Source: Hyphomicrobiales bacterium (GTDB taxonomy: Bacteria > Pseudomonadota > Alphaproteobacteria > Rhizobiales > Beijerinckiaceae). Taken from it: 64,000 nt of DNA. A program made the position numbers and the translations under genes. Below are positions 44,116-52,500 of the stretch, in pieces. The stretch is taken from the NCBI GenBank assembly GCA_027483505.1, contig JAIXUP010000001.1, positions 47,733-111,732 of the forward strand, in the 5' to 3' direction. Position 1 is the first letter of the stretch. Every line of letters starts with the position of its first letter. The notes beneath the pieces are model-generated. The model ran no database searches. It was given only the letters and a program-made list of their open reading frames with translations, and had not been told where the DNA came from.

Positions 44116-45076
44116 GCGACACCCGCGGGTCGAGGAGGCCGTAAAGAACGTCCACCACCAGGTTCAGGACGATCAGCACGACCGCGATGACGAAGAACGC
44201 TCCCTGCGCCAGCGGATAGTCGCTCTGGGAGACGGCCGTCACCAGGAGCCTCCCGAGGCCGGGCCAGGAGAACACGGTCTCGACCACCACATTGCCTCCC
44301 AGCGTGGCGCCGAGGCCCAGCGCGAAGGCTGTCACCACGGGCAGCAAGGCGTTCCGCGCCGCATGGTGCAATGTGATGCGCCATTCCGACAGGCCCTTGA
44401 TGCGCGCCATGGTCACGAACTCGTCATGCAGCACTTCAAGCATGGTGGACCGCATCAGCAGCAGCGGCAGGCCCTGAAGATAGAGCGCGAGCGTGACGGC
44501 CGGCAGGATCAGGTGCAACAGGAAATCCCGGCTGAAGATACGGTGCAGTTCGCTGTCGAAGAACATGCCGGCGCTGTTCGCTCCGCCCGCAGGCAGCCAG
44601 CCGAGCGAAAAGGCGAAAACCGTCAGCAGGATCATGCCAAGCCAGAATTCCGGCGCGGCGCGCGTCGCCAGCGCCATCGGCACGAGGATGCCTTCCGCCA
44701 ACGTCCCGCGCTTCGTTGCGAGCCATGCGCCTGCGAGAATCCCGAAGGCATAGGCCAGCACAAGCCCGGTCATGGTCAGGATCAGCGTGTTGGGCAGCGC
44801 CGACAGGATGATCGACCAGACCGGTTCGCGCCGGAAGAACGACGTTCCCAGATTGCCCTGGGCGAGGTTCCAGACATAGAGCAGGTATTGTTCATGGAGC
44901 GGCCGGTCGAGGCCGAACTGCGCCATGATGAGTTGCTGCTGCTCGTCGTTGAGCGCCTCGCTGATGTAGGCGGCCATCGGATTGCCCGGCATCAGCCGGA
45001 ACATCAGGAACAGGATCGTGACCACCGCCCAAAGCAGCACAAGACTGTGGGCAAGGCGCTGCAAAAGATAGCTCAA
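44102..45076 (-). CDS. Peptide ABC transporter, permease (OppB/DppB type)
   Basis: A 324-residue permease starting MSYLLQRLAHSLVLLWAVVTIL, with about six spans and the OppB periplasmic segment LIMAQFGLDRPLHEQYLLYVWNL (split here by no gap) that follows the first span. The coupling loop reads MLEVLHDEFVTMARIKGLS. It is 39 bp downstream of the binding-protein gene in the same direction and overlaps oppC. Confidence 0.92.
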   Translation of the reverse strand: MSYLLQRLAHSLVLLWAVVTILFLMFRLMPGNPMAAYISEALNDEQQQLIMAQFGLDRPLHEQYLLYVWNLAQGNLGTSFFRREPVWSIILSALPNTLILTMTGLVLAYAFGILAGAWLATKRGTLAEGILVPMALATRAAPEFWLGMILLTVFAFSLGWLPAGGANSAGMFFDSELHRIFSRDFLLHLILPAVTLALYLQGLPLLLMRSTMLEVLHDEFVTMARIKGLSEWRITLHHAARNALLPVVTAFALGLGATLGGNVVVETVFSWPGLGRLLVTAVSQSDYPLAQGAFFVIAVVLIVLNLVVDVLYGLLDPRVSHGRS

Positions 45077-45115
45077 GTCAGCGTCCCCGCCCTGTCCGGT
45101 TCCATGAACGCTGCA

Positions 45116-46807
45116 TCAACCCGGGGGCTGCAGGGTTTCCTTGACCCCGGCGGGATAGCGCAGGCGGCCGCCTTCGACCTTGTATCCGGCCTGCTCCAGC
45201 ATCGTTCTGGCGGCGGCGATTCCGCCCGGCGCCGGCTTCACATCGGCTGAGTGCCAGAAGCCGATGGCTGGCGAGACATGGCTGACGGACCTGACAGCGT
45301 AGCCGTTCCAGGCTGCTGAGACCAGAACGTTGCGGTCGATGGCCGCCGACAGCGCGTTTCGGAACTTCACATCCGAGAAGGGCAGCCGGCGGTTGTTGAA
45401 GGCGAGGAACTCGATGCCGACATCGGTTTCCTGCGTCAGCTTGATGTTGGCGTTGTCCTTGGAGAGCTTCTCGAGCACGTCCGGATCGCCGCCATACTCC
45501 GACAGCAGGTTGATGTCGCCAGAGCGCAGCATGCCGACGACGGCTTCTGCGTTCGGGATCACCCTCAGCACAAGACGATCGATCTTCGGCGCGGCCCAAT
45601 GCTCGGCGAATTTGTCGAGCACGATTTCCTCGTTGAGGCGCGCGCGCACCTGCTTGAACGGACCCGAGCCGACATTCATCGCGTCGCGGATCGATTCGAG
45701 GTTTTCCGGCTTGCCCTCGACGCTCTTCAGGTGCGGCTCCCAGATATGCTTGGGCACGACATAGACGCGCCCCAGCGCCGTGGTTGCGAAGGCTGCGTTC
45801 GGCCGTTTCAGGTGGAAGCGCAGCGAGAATTCGCCAGTGCGCTCGATGCGGTCGATGTCCGTGACGAACGGCTTGTACATCGGCGACTTGTCGGTCGTCA
45901 TCGGCGCTTCATAGGAAAAGATCACATCCTCGATGGTGACCGGCCTGCCGTCATGGAACTTCATGTCCTTGCGGATCACGATGTCCACCGTCTTGTCGTC
46001 GGTGAACTTGAAGGACTCCGCCGCCCATGGCCGCGGCAGACCGTCCGGCCCGATCCGGACAAGACGGTCCCAGATCAGTTCGTTCATCCAGCTGTCCGGC
46101 GCGCCGGCGATGTAGAGTGGGTGGATCGCCTGAAGGGCCGTGCCGCTGTTGATGATCATGGTCTTCTGGGCGGCCCGCGGCGCCGCGCCGATGAAGGTCC
46201 AGAAATTGCGAATGCCGACACCCTTTTGCACCACGATGCTGGCGGGGTCGAACACGGATTGGTTGAAGGCCTGGAGCGTGTTCGGATGCACTAGGAAGGC
46301 GTAGGGCTGGTCGCGGTTGACGATCTCCTGCGCTGTCCGCACCAGTTTCTGCCGCGCGGCCGGATCGACTGTCTGACGCTGCTCTTCGGCGACCTTGTCG
46401 TATTCGGGATTGTTGTAGCCGACGAAGTTGAACCCGCGCGGGGCGGTCGACGAGTGAAACAGGTTAAACGTCATTTCATCGGGGTCGCTTCGTTCGGGCC
46501 GGCCCACCATGCGCCACATGGTGGTGTCCCACTTGTCGCGGTCGAACCAGACAAGCTGGGTCTGGGCCTGCCGCGCCATGGGACGAACTTCGACGTCAAG
46601 GCCGAGTTGCTTCCACGCCTGCGCGATGAGCTGGGCGGCCTGGAACGCCTGCGGCACGGCGCCTTGCGTGTCGGAAATCAGCACGATCTTGCGGACCGGA
46701 TCGCCGGCACCTTGCGCCAGGGCGAGATGCGCCGGACCGAGGGCGGCCATCATGACCCCGGCGCCGATCGAGATGGCAGTCTGACGGCGTGAAAGCTTCT
46801 GCACCAT
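45116..46807 (-). CDS. Peptide ABC transporter, substrate-binding protein (family 5)
   Basis: A 563-residue periplasmic binding protein of family 5 (SBP_bac_5). The chosen ATG at 46807 gives a twin-arginine-type signal (LSRRQTAISIGAG, cleavage after ALAQ). Family elements include SFKFTDDKTVDIVIRKDMKF and the region KFRNALSAAIDRNVLV. An earlier in-frame start would add 58 non-conserved residues. The binding-protein domain is unusual in order: a second family-like segment (RSDPDEMTFNLFHSSTAPRG) comes first and the usual N-terminal half follows, which suggests a permuted or duplicated arrangement. Upstream tandem repeats may control it. Confidence 0.85.
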   Translation of the reverse strand: MVQKLSRRQTAISIGAGVMMAALGPAHLALAQGAGDPVRKIVLISDTQGAVPQAFQAAQLIAQAWKQLGLDVEVRPMARQAQTQLVWFDRDKWDTTMWRMVGRPERSDPDEMTFNLFHSSTAPRGFNFVGYNNPEYDKVAEEQRQTVDPAARQKLVRTAQEIVNRDQPYAFLVHPNTLQAFNQSVFDPASIVVQKGVGIRNFWTFIGAAPRAAQKTMIINSGTALQAIHPLYIAGAPDSWMNELIWDRLVRIGPDGLPRPWAAESFKFTDDKTVDIVIRKDMKFHDGRPVTIEDVIFSYEAPMTTDKSPMYKPFVTDIDRIERTGEFSLRFHLKRPNAAFATTALGRVYVVPKHIWEPHLKSVEGKPENLESIRDAMNVGSGPFKQVRARLNEEIVLDKFAEHWAAPKIDRLVLRVIPNAEAVVGMLRSGDINLLSEYGGDPDVLEKLSKDNANIKLTQETDVGIEFLAFNNRRLPFSDVKFRNALSAAIDRNVLVSAAWNGYAVRSVSHVSPAIGFWHSADVKPAPGGIAAARTMLEQAGYKVEGGRLRYPAGVKETLQPPG

Positions 46808-46912
46808 GACCCTGGACACTCCCCTTGTTTCGACGTTGTCTGATGAAAGGAAACTGGAACCCTGGACGTGATTGAAGCACACCCCGGCAATTTGTAAATC
46901 CGTATTCGCGGC

Positions 46913-46934
46913 AGTCTGTAGACAGGCTGTACAC
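46913..46934. promoter_or_regulatory. Tandem 11-bp repeats upstream of a peptide transporter operon
   Basis: AGTCTGTAGAC (46913-46923) and AGGCTGTACAC (46924-46934) are adjacent direct repeats identical in 9 of 11 positions. They lie 106 bp upstream of the binding-protein start, in the only sizeable gap (46808-47032, 225 bp) of the two peptide transporter operons. An 11-bp period puts both copies on one DNA face. No other conserved feature was seen in this gap. Confidence 0.45.
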
Positions 46935-47032
46935 AATCTGCGCAGTCGGCCATGCGTGCCGCGCAGCACCATCCGGCTCACAGGCGTTTCGAGACAGAAT
47001 CTGTGCAGAAAGGGCGCTTCGACACGGGATTG

Positions 47033-47824
47033 TCATAGCGAAGGCAGGTCCGGCATGGCGGCGAGGAGCATCCGCGTGTAGGTATTCGCCGGGTTGCGGA
47101 AAACGTCTTCAGCCTGCCCCGTCTCGACGATTTCGCCACGGTTGATCACGGCAAGGCGATCGCAGATGTAGCGCACGACCGACAGGTCGTGACTGATGAA
47201 GACATAGGTCAGCCCGAGACGCTGCTGCAGCCCGTGCAGGAGGTTGAGCACCTGAGCCTGGACGGACACGTCGAGTGCCGAGGTCGGCTCATCAAGGAGC
47301 AGCATCGCCGGCCCGGTGGCCAGGGCGCGGGCGATGCCGATCCGCTGGCGTTGGCCGCCGGAAAACTCATGCGGATAGCGGTGCAGGTGCTGTTCGGCGA
47401 GGCCGACCATGGCAAGCAGTTCGGCGGCGCGCGCCGTCCGGGTCCGCTGGTCGAGACCCAGGGTTGCGCGGTGGATCAGCATGGGCTCCGTGACGATGTC
47501 GTGAACCGTCATGCGGGGATTGAGCGACGCATACGGGTCCTGGAAGACAATCTGGATGCGGGCGCGCAGGCGGCGCATGGCCGCAGCCGACAACCGCGCC
47601 ATGTCGTCGCCTTCAAACAGGATCCGCCCGGATGTCGGCATGTCGAGCCGCAGGATCAGGCGCGTGAGCGTGGTCTTGCCGGAGCCTGATTCACCCACGA
47701 TGCCGAAGGTCTCGCCCCGTTCGACGGCAAGGCTGATGTCGCGCAGGGCGCTGACGGTCCTGCCGGAGGTGAACAGGCTGCGACGTCCGCGGAACTCCTT
47801 GGACACCCGTTCCAGCACAAGCAT
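47033..47824 (-). CDS. Second peptide ABC transporter, ATP-binding protein (DppF type)
   Basis: A 263-residue ATPase with Walker A GESGSGKTTL, signature FSGGQRQRIGIARAL and Walker B MLLLDEPTSALDVS. It lacks the C-terminal cysteine-rich oligopeptide transporter region seen in its partner, stopping soon after NPANTYTRMLLAAMPDL, which is common in shorter DppF-like proteins. Its ATG shares a base with the stop of the DppD-type gene (TGATG at 47824). Last gene of the operon that begins at 57157. Confidence 0.92.
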   Translation of the reverse strand: MLVLERVSKEFRGRRSLFTSGRTVSALRDISLAVERGETFGIVGESGSGKTTLTRLILRLDMPTSGRILFEGDDMARLSAAAMRRLRARIQIVFQDPYASLNPRMTVHDIVTEPMLIHRATLGLDQRTRTARAAELLAMVGLAEQHLHRYPHEFSGGQRQRIGIARALATGPAMLLLDEPTSALDVSVQAQVLNLLHGLQQRLGLTYVFISHDLSVVRYICDRLAVINRGEIVETGQAEDVFRNPANTYTRMLLAAMPDLPSL

Positions 47825-48858
47825 CAGGCCGCCTCCGCCGCCGGGCCAGGTTTGAGGCAAGCCGCCATGTGACCGCCACCGATATCGACCGGCCGGGGCG
47901 GCCCGGCCCGGCAGGCCTCGGCGGCCTGCGCACAGCGCGGCGCAAAGCGGCAGCCGCGCGGGGGCTTGATCAGGTTCGGCACCTGTCCGGGCAGGCCCTT
48001 CAGTTCACCGCGGCGGACTCCGCTTGTCGGGATCGACGACATCAGGGCCCGCGTATAGGGGTGCGACGGCTTTCGCAGCACCGCAGCGACCGGTCCGCTC
48101 TCGACGATCACGCCGGCATACATCACGGCCACATGGCTGCAGGCCTTCGCCACCACGCCGAGATTGTGTGTGATCAGGATCACACCCATGGCGTGGTCCC
48201 GCACCATGCCGGCCAGCAGCGCCAGGATCTGGCTCTGGACCGAGACATCAAGGGCGGTCGTGGGTTCGTCCGCAATCAGCAGGTCGGGCCGGCCGATCAG
48301 CGCCATCGCGATCAGGACGCGCTGGCGCATGCCCCCCGAAAACTCGTGGGGGTAGGCGTCGATCCGCTCTGCCGCATCGGTGATGCCGACCTCGGCAAGC
48401 GTCCGGACCGCAAGATCGCGGGCTGCCCGGCGCCGCGCGCGCCGCCCTGCCCGCGCGGCGACGCCAAGAATGTCCGGATTGCGGCGATCGGCAGCGAGTG
48501 CGACGTCCACCAACTGCTCGCCGATCCGGAAGGCCGGGTTGAGGTTGGTCGTCGGGTCCTGGAAGATCATGCCGATGCGATGGCCGCGCAGATTGCGCAT
48601 CCCTGCCTCATCAAGGCTCAGCAGGTCGCGGCCATCGAACAGGATTTTGCCGCCCAGGTAGCGGGCGGGCGGACTTGGCACGAGGCGGGAGATGGACAGG
48701 CCGGTCAGGGACTTGCCGCAACCTGTCTCGCCGACAACGCCCCAGACCTCGTTGCGGCGTACCGATAGATTGACGCCGGCCAGCACATGCGCCTCGCCAT
48801 CGAAGCTGGTCATCGACAGGTGCAGGTCACGGATGTCGAGCAGCGGCGGTTCGGTCAT
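47824..48858 (-). CDS. Second peptide ABC transporter, ATP-binding protein (DppD type)
   Basis: A 344-residue ATPase: Walker A GETGCGKSLT, signature [15 protein letters not shown], Walker B LLIADEPTTALDVS, and the C-terminal motif GCRFAPRCAQAAEAC. A basic insert of about 15 residues (GVAARAGRRARRRAARD) sits before the signature, longer than usual. The ATG at 48858 lies 2 bp after the permease stop. Confidence 0.92.
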   Translation of the reverse strand: MTEPPLLDIRDLHLSMTSFDGEAHVLAGVNLSVRRNEVWGVVGETGCGKSLTGLSISRLVPSPPARYLGGKILFDGRDLLSLDEAGMRNLRGHRIGMIFQDPTTNLNPAFRIGEQLVDVALAADRRNPDILGVAARAGRRARRRAARDLAVRTLAEVGITDAAERIDAYPHEFSGGMRQRVLIAMALIGRPDLLIADEPTTALDVSVQSQILALLAGMVRDHAMGVILITHNLGVVAKACSHVAVMYAGVIVESGPVAAVLRKPSHPYTRALMSSIPTSGVRRGELKGLPGQVPNLIKPPRGCRFAPRCAQAAEACRAGPPRPVDIGGGHMAACLKPGPAAEAA

Positions 48859-48860
48859 GG

Positions 48861-49778
48861 TCAGCGCCGCGCCTTGGGGTCGAAGACGTCGCGAAGGCCA
48901 TCGCCCAGCAGATTGAAGCCGAACACGGCGATGAAGATCGCAAGGCCGGGGAAGATCGCCGTCCACCAGAAATCGGGCATGTAGTTGCGCGAGACCGAAA
49001 GCAATGCGCCCCATTCCGGCGTCGGCGGCTTCACGCCGATGCCGATGAAGCCCAGCGACGCCACGGTCAGAATGGCAAAACCCATGTCGAGCGACATCTT
49101 GACGATGATCGGCGTCATGACATTCGGCAGGATATGCCGGAACAGGATGCGCCCCGGGCTGGCCCCGAGCGCGCGTGCCGCCGTGACGAACATCTCCTCT
49201 TTCTTGGCCATGACCTCGCCGCGCACCAGCCGGGCGTAACCCGGCCACCAGCCGGCGGCGATCGCGATCACCATGTTGACGAGGCCGGGCCCCAGCGCTG
49301 CTGCGATCGCCATCGCGAAGATCAGGCCGGGGACCGTCAGCTTGAGGTCGCTGAGACGCATCAGCACTTCATCGACCCAGCCGCCCGCATAACCCGCGAC
49401 AGCCCCGATCACCGTGCCGACAAAGGCGCCAGCCAGCACGACGGCGAGGCCAGCAAACAGCGAGACCCGCGTGCCCGCCAGGACGAGCGACAGCACATCC
49501 TGGCCCAACTCATTTGTCCCGAAGGGATGGGCGACAGAAGGAGGCCGGAAACGGTTCGCCGTGGCGACACTGCCGGTGACATGTTCGGGAAAGGGCACGA
49601 TCCAGGGACCGGCCACAGCAACGAGCAGCAGACCGAGCACAAGGATCAGGCCGATGATCGACAGCGTGCTCTGGCGGAAACGGTAGAGGCTCCGCCGCCA
49701 TGCCTGCCCGCTGGCCGAGATTGGCACCGCGATCTCCTGAGCCGAATGGTCGGGAAGAGGCGGCGCGGTCAGGCTCAT
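48861..49778 (-). CDS. Second peptide ABC transporter, permease (DppC type)
   Basis: A 305-residue permease with about six spans after a 35-residue cytoplasmic start. TNELGQDVLSLVLAGTRVSL, the coupling loop FVTAARALGASPGRILFRHI and GVKPPTPEWGALLS are family marks. The ATG at 49778 overlaps the stop of the dppB-type gene (ATGA). Confidence 0.92.
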   Translation of the reverse strand: MSLTAPPLPDHSAQEIAVPISASGQAWRRSLYRFRQSTLSIIGLILVLGLLLVAVAGPWIVPFPEHVTGSVATANRFRPPSVAHPFGTNELGQDVLSLVLAGTRVSLFAGLAVVLAGAFVGTVIGAVAGYAGGWVDEVLMRLSDLKLTVPGLIFAMAIAAALGPGLVNMVIAIAAGWWPGYARLVRGEVMAKKEEMFVTAARALGASPGRILFRHILPNVMTPIIVKMSLDMGFAILTVASLGFIGIGVKPPTPEWGALLSVSRNYMPDFWWTAIFPGLAIFIAVFGFNLLGDGLRDVFDPKARR

Positions 49779-50782
49779 TCCGTCCGGACCTTCGGGTTGA
49801 TCACGCCGTACAGGACGTCGACCAAAAGATTGGCGCAGACAAAGAGCGTGCCGATGACCAGCGTGACGCCGATGACCGGCATGAAGTCCTGTGTCACCAC
49901 AGCCTTGGTCGCGTAAAGGCCGAGCCCCGGCCAGTCGAAGATCGTCTCCACGAGCACCGTGCCGCCGAGCAGCCAGCCGAAATAGAGCCCGATGACCGTG
50001 AGTGTGGCGGAAATCGCATTGCGGGCCACATACTTGGTCACGATCAGGCGTTGCGACAGGCCAAGCGCCCGCTCGGTCATGACATAGTCCTGCTGCATGA
50101 CCTCCAGCGTCGAGGCCCGCATCATGCGCATAATGGTCGCCAGTGGCGACAGCGACATGGCGATGGCCGGCATTGCGAGGTGCCGGCAGGCTGTCCAGAA
50201 TGCCGAAAGGTCCTGCGCGATCAGGGCATCGACCGTCAGAAAGCCGGTGACAAGCCGCGGCGGATCGTCGGTCAGGGGAAAGCGCCCGCCGAGCGGCAGC
50301 CAGCCGAGCCACATGGCGAAGGCCAGTTGCAGCAACAGGCCAAGGAAGAAGCGCGGCATCGAAATCGCGCCCAGCGCCGCCACGCGCGAGAGATAGTCGG
50401 GCCAGCGGTCACGATAGACTGCGGCGGCAAGGCCTGCCGGGATGCCGATCAGGATTGCCAGCGCCATGGCCGCGAAAACGAGTTCGAGCGTGGCAGGCGT
50501 ATAGGCGATCAGGTCCTCGATCACCGGCCGGCGGGTGAAGATCGACACGCCGAAATTGCCGCCCAGCAGACCGGTCAGGTAGCTGGTGTATTGAACCCAG
50601 ACCGGCCGGTCGAGGCCGAACTCCCGCGCATAGGCGGCGATCTCGGCCGGTGTGGCGTTGGGGCCCGCCGCCAGCGCGACCGGATCGCCAGGCAGCAGGC
50701 GGCCGATCGCGAACACCAGCACGGTCAGCCCGAGCAGCACAGGGATCGTCAAAAACATCCGCCTGATGACAAAGCGCAGCAA
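49775..50782 (-). CDS. Second peptide ABC transporter, permease (DppB type)
   Basis: A 335-residue permease beginning MLRFVIRRMFLTIPVLLGLTVL, with the post-span periplasmic segment AAYAREFGLDRPVWVQY and coupling loop LEVMQQDYVMTERALGLS. It is separated from the upstream binding-protein gene by 89 bp that hold a strong hairpin, and overlaps the DppC-type gene. Confidence 0.92.
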   Translation of the reverse strand: MLRFVIRRMFLTIPVLLGLTVLVFAIGRLLPGDPVALAAGPNATPAEIAAYAREFGLDRPVWVQYTSYLTGLLGGNFGVSIFTRRPVIEDLIAYTPATLELVFAAMALAILIGIPAGLAAAVYRDRWPDYLSRVAALGAISMPRFFLGLLLQLAFAMWLGWLPLGGRFPLTDDPPRLVTGFLTVDALIAQDLSAFWTACRHLAMPAIAMSLSPLATIMRMMRASTLEVMQQDYVMTERALGLSQRLIVTKYVARNAISATLTVIGLYFGWLLGGTVLVETIFDWPGLGLYATKAVVTQDFMPVIGVTLVIGTLFVCANLLVDVLYGVINPKVRTE

Positions 50783-50823
50783 CAGCCACCCCGGTTCGAG
50801 AAGAAGGCCGGAGCCTGGCCCTT

Positions 50824-50854
50824 TGCGCGCCTCGCGGCCCCGCGATGGCGCGCA
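50824..50854 (-). promoter_or_regulatory. Long intercistronic hairpin between binding-protein and permease genes
   Basis: TGCGCGCCTCGCG (50824-50836) pairs with CGCGA (50841-50845) and GGCGCGCA (50847-50854), leaving a 4-base loop and one bulged T at 50846: 13 base pairs, nearly all GC. No T-run follows in the direction of transcription. It probably protects or separates the binding-protein message from the permease message, as at 23381-23411. Confidence 0.6.
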
Positions 50855-50871
50855 GCAGGCCCGGCGCCGGA

Positions 50872-52449
50872 TCAGGTCAGCGACAGCGGAAACAGCTCGA
50901 TGGCATTGGAGGCCACGGGCACGAAGGTGAAGCCCTTGACCTGATCGCGCAAGGCGAGTTTGCGGCGCTCCAGCACGCCGAAAATGTCGGGCGCGTCGTC
51001 CACGATCCTGCGCTGCATCTCGCCATAGATCGCGATCCGCTTGGCCTCGTCCGGTTCGGCCCGGCCCGCTTCGATCAATCGGTCGACTTCGGGATTGGCG
51101 TAGACGGCGTTCTGCCAGTTGCCGTTGCGCGACGAATGATAGGCGGCAAAGGCGATGTTGTCCGGATCCCCATAATTGGCGGTCTGGTAGACCGGGAAAA
51201 GGTCCGGGAAGGTTTCCGGCGAGCGGCAGGATGCGACCATGTCCGGCCAGATCATCGGCTTGATGTCGAGTTCGATGTTGAGCTGCTTGAGGCTGTCGAG
51301 CATGACCAGCCCCCAGCGCCTCTGCTGATCGAGGCCCGAGACGTGGACCATGGTCAGCTTGACCCCGCCATTGGGATGCTTTGACCTGGCCAGATGCTCG
51401 CGGGCCTTGGCGAGGTCCGTGCGGTAGACGGTCAGCTTCGGATCATGGCCGAGAATGCCGTGCGGCAGCGGGCCGATCATCAGGTCGGCATAGCCGGCGG
51501 CGTCGGCAATAGCCTGATAGTTGGTGGCATAGGATACGGCCTTGCGGAACTCCGGATCGGCCATCGGCCCATGGCGGGTGTTCATCTTGATCGAGAAGGT
51601 TCGGTATTCGGGCTCGATGATGCTGACCACGCCCGGACGGTCCTTCAGCGCGTCCATGTCTTCGGAGGTCAGATCGACCGCGATATGGACCTCGCCGCGC
51701 TGGAGCATCAGCCGCTGGGTGGCCGTTTCCCGTGTGATCCGCCAGATGGCGCCGCTGAGATTGCCGCCGCCTGCCTTCCAGGCATTGGGAATGCGCTCGA
51801 GCTCGTAGAGGGCTCCCGCCTCGGCGCGGCGCACCTTGAACGGCCCGGAGGCCGCGAGGTTGCTGCGCAGCCAGGTCTGGCCGTCATCCGTGCCGAGATT
51901 GGCTTCAACCTGCGCCTTCGAGACAATCCACGCCCAGGGCAGCACCTGAAGAAACGCGGCGAAGGGCTTCGCGAGCACAAACTTGACGGTGCCGCGATCG
52001 ACCGCCGTGACGCCTGCCGGCGTCACGACGCCCTGGATCATCCAGGCGTTGCCGCGGTTGAGCCGCAGCAGGCGCTGGAAGGAATAGACCACGTCATCGG
52101 CGGTCACCGGCGAGCCGTCCTGAAACCTCGCCGCCGGATCAAGCCTGAAGACATATTCGAGCCCGTCTGCGGATGACGTCCAGGACGCGGCGAGATGCGG
52201 CACGGGCTTGGGCGGATTGCTTTCAACCCGCACCAGCGAGTCGTAGCAGTTCCTCAGCAGCATGCTGGCCGAGTAGCCGGTCCCGATATGCGGGTCGAAG
52301 TTCGGGATGTCCTGGTTGGAGGCGATCACCAGAATCCGGCGGCCGCCCTGTTGGGCGAACGCCGCTTCGGGGAGCGTCATGCTGGCCAGACCGGCTGCGC
52401 CCATCGCCAACATATGGCGCCGGGACAGCGCCTGTGGTGCCTTCGTCAT
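50872..52449 (-). CDS. Second peptide ABC transporter, substrate-binding protein (family 5)
   Basis: A 525-residue family 5 binding protein. The twin-arginine signal (LSRRHMLAMGAAGLASMTLP, cleavage after AFAQ) is clear, and LAASWTSSADGLEYVFRLDP with VTADDVVYSFQR is the family signature. GAGGAG stands 6 bp before the ATG at 52449. It follows the fused HyuA-HyuB gene by 51 bp, so the captured substrate may be a peptide or a lactam-containing compound processed by that enzyme. Confidence 0.92.
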   Translation of the reverse strand: MTKAPQALSRRHMLAMGAAGLASMTLPEAAFAQQGGRRILVIASNQDIPNFDPHIGTGYSASMLLRNCYDSLVRVESNPPKPVPHLAASWTSSADGLEYVFRLDPAARFQDGSPVTADDVVYSFQRLLRLNRGNAWMIQGVVTPAGVTAVDRGTVKFVLAKPFAAFLQVLPWAWIVSKAQVEANLGTDDGQTWLRSNLAASGPFKVRRAEAGALYELERIPNAWKAGGGNLSGAIWRITRETATQRLMLQRGEVHIAVDLTSEDMDALKDRPGVVSIIEPEYRTFSIKMNTRHGPMADPEFRKAVSYATNYQAIADAAGYADLMIGPLPHGILGHDPKLTVYRTDLAKAREHLARSKHPNGGVKLTMVHVSGLDQQRRWGLVMLDSLKQLNIELDIKPMIWPDMVASCRSPETFPDLFPVYQTANYGDPDNIAFAAYHSSRNGNWQNAVYANPEVDRLIEAGRAEPDEAKRIAIYGEMQRRIVDDAPDIFGVLERRKLALRDQVKGFTFVPVASNAIELFPLSLT

Positions 52450-52500
52450 TGTTCTCTCCTCTTTGCGCGTCCAGACCGCCCTTGGCGGCAAAAGTCTCGA

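Noticed and set aside
46913..46934. CTGT...ACAG-like elements as LexA or phage operator
   Set aside because: Spacing does not fit CTG-N10-CAG and no SOS or phage gene is nearby; kept only as unassigned tandem repeats.
52476..52488. CCGCC-CTT-GGCGG hairpin between hyuAB and the binding-protein gene
   Set aside because: Only 5 bp of stem; too short to distinguish from chance in GC-rich DNA.
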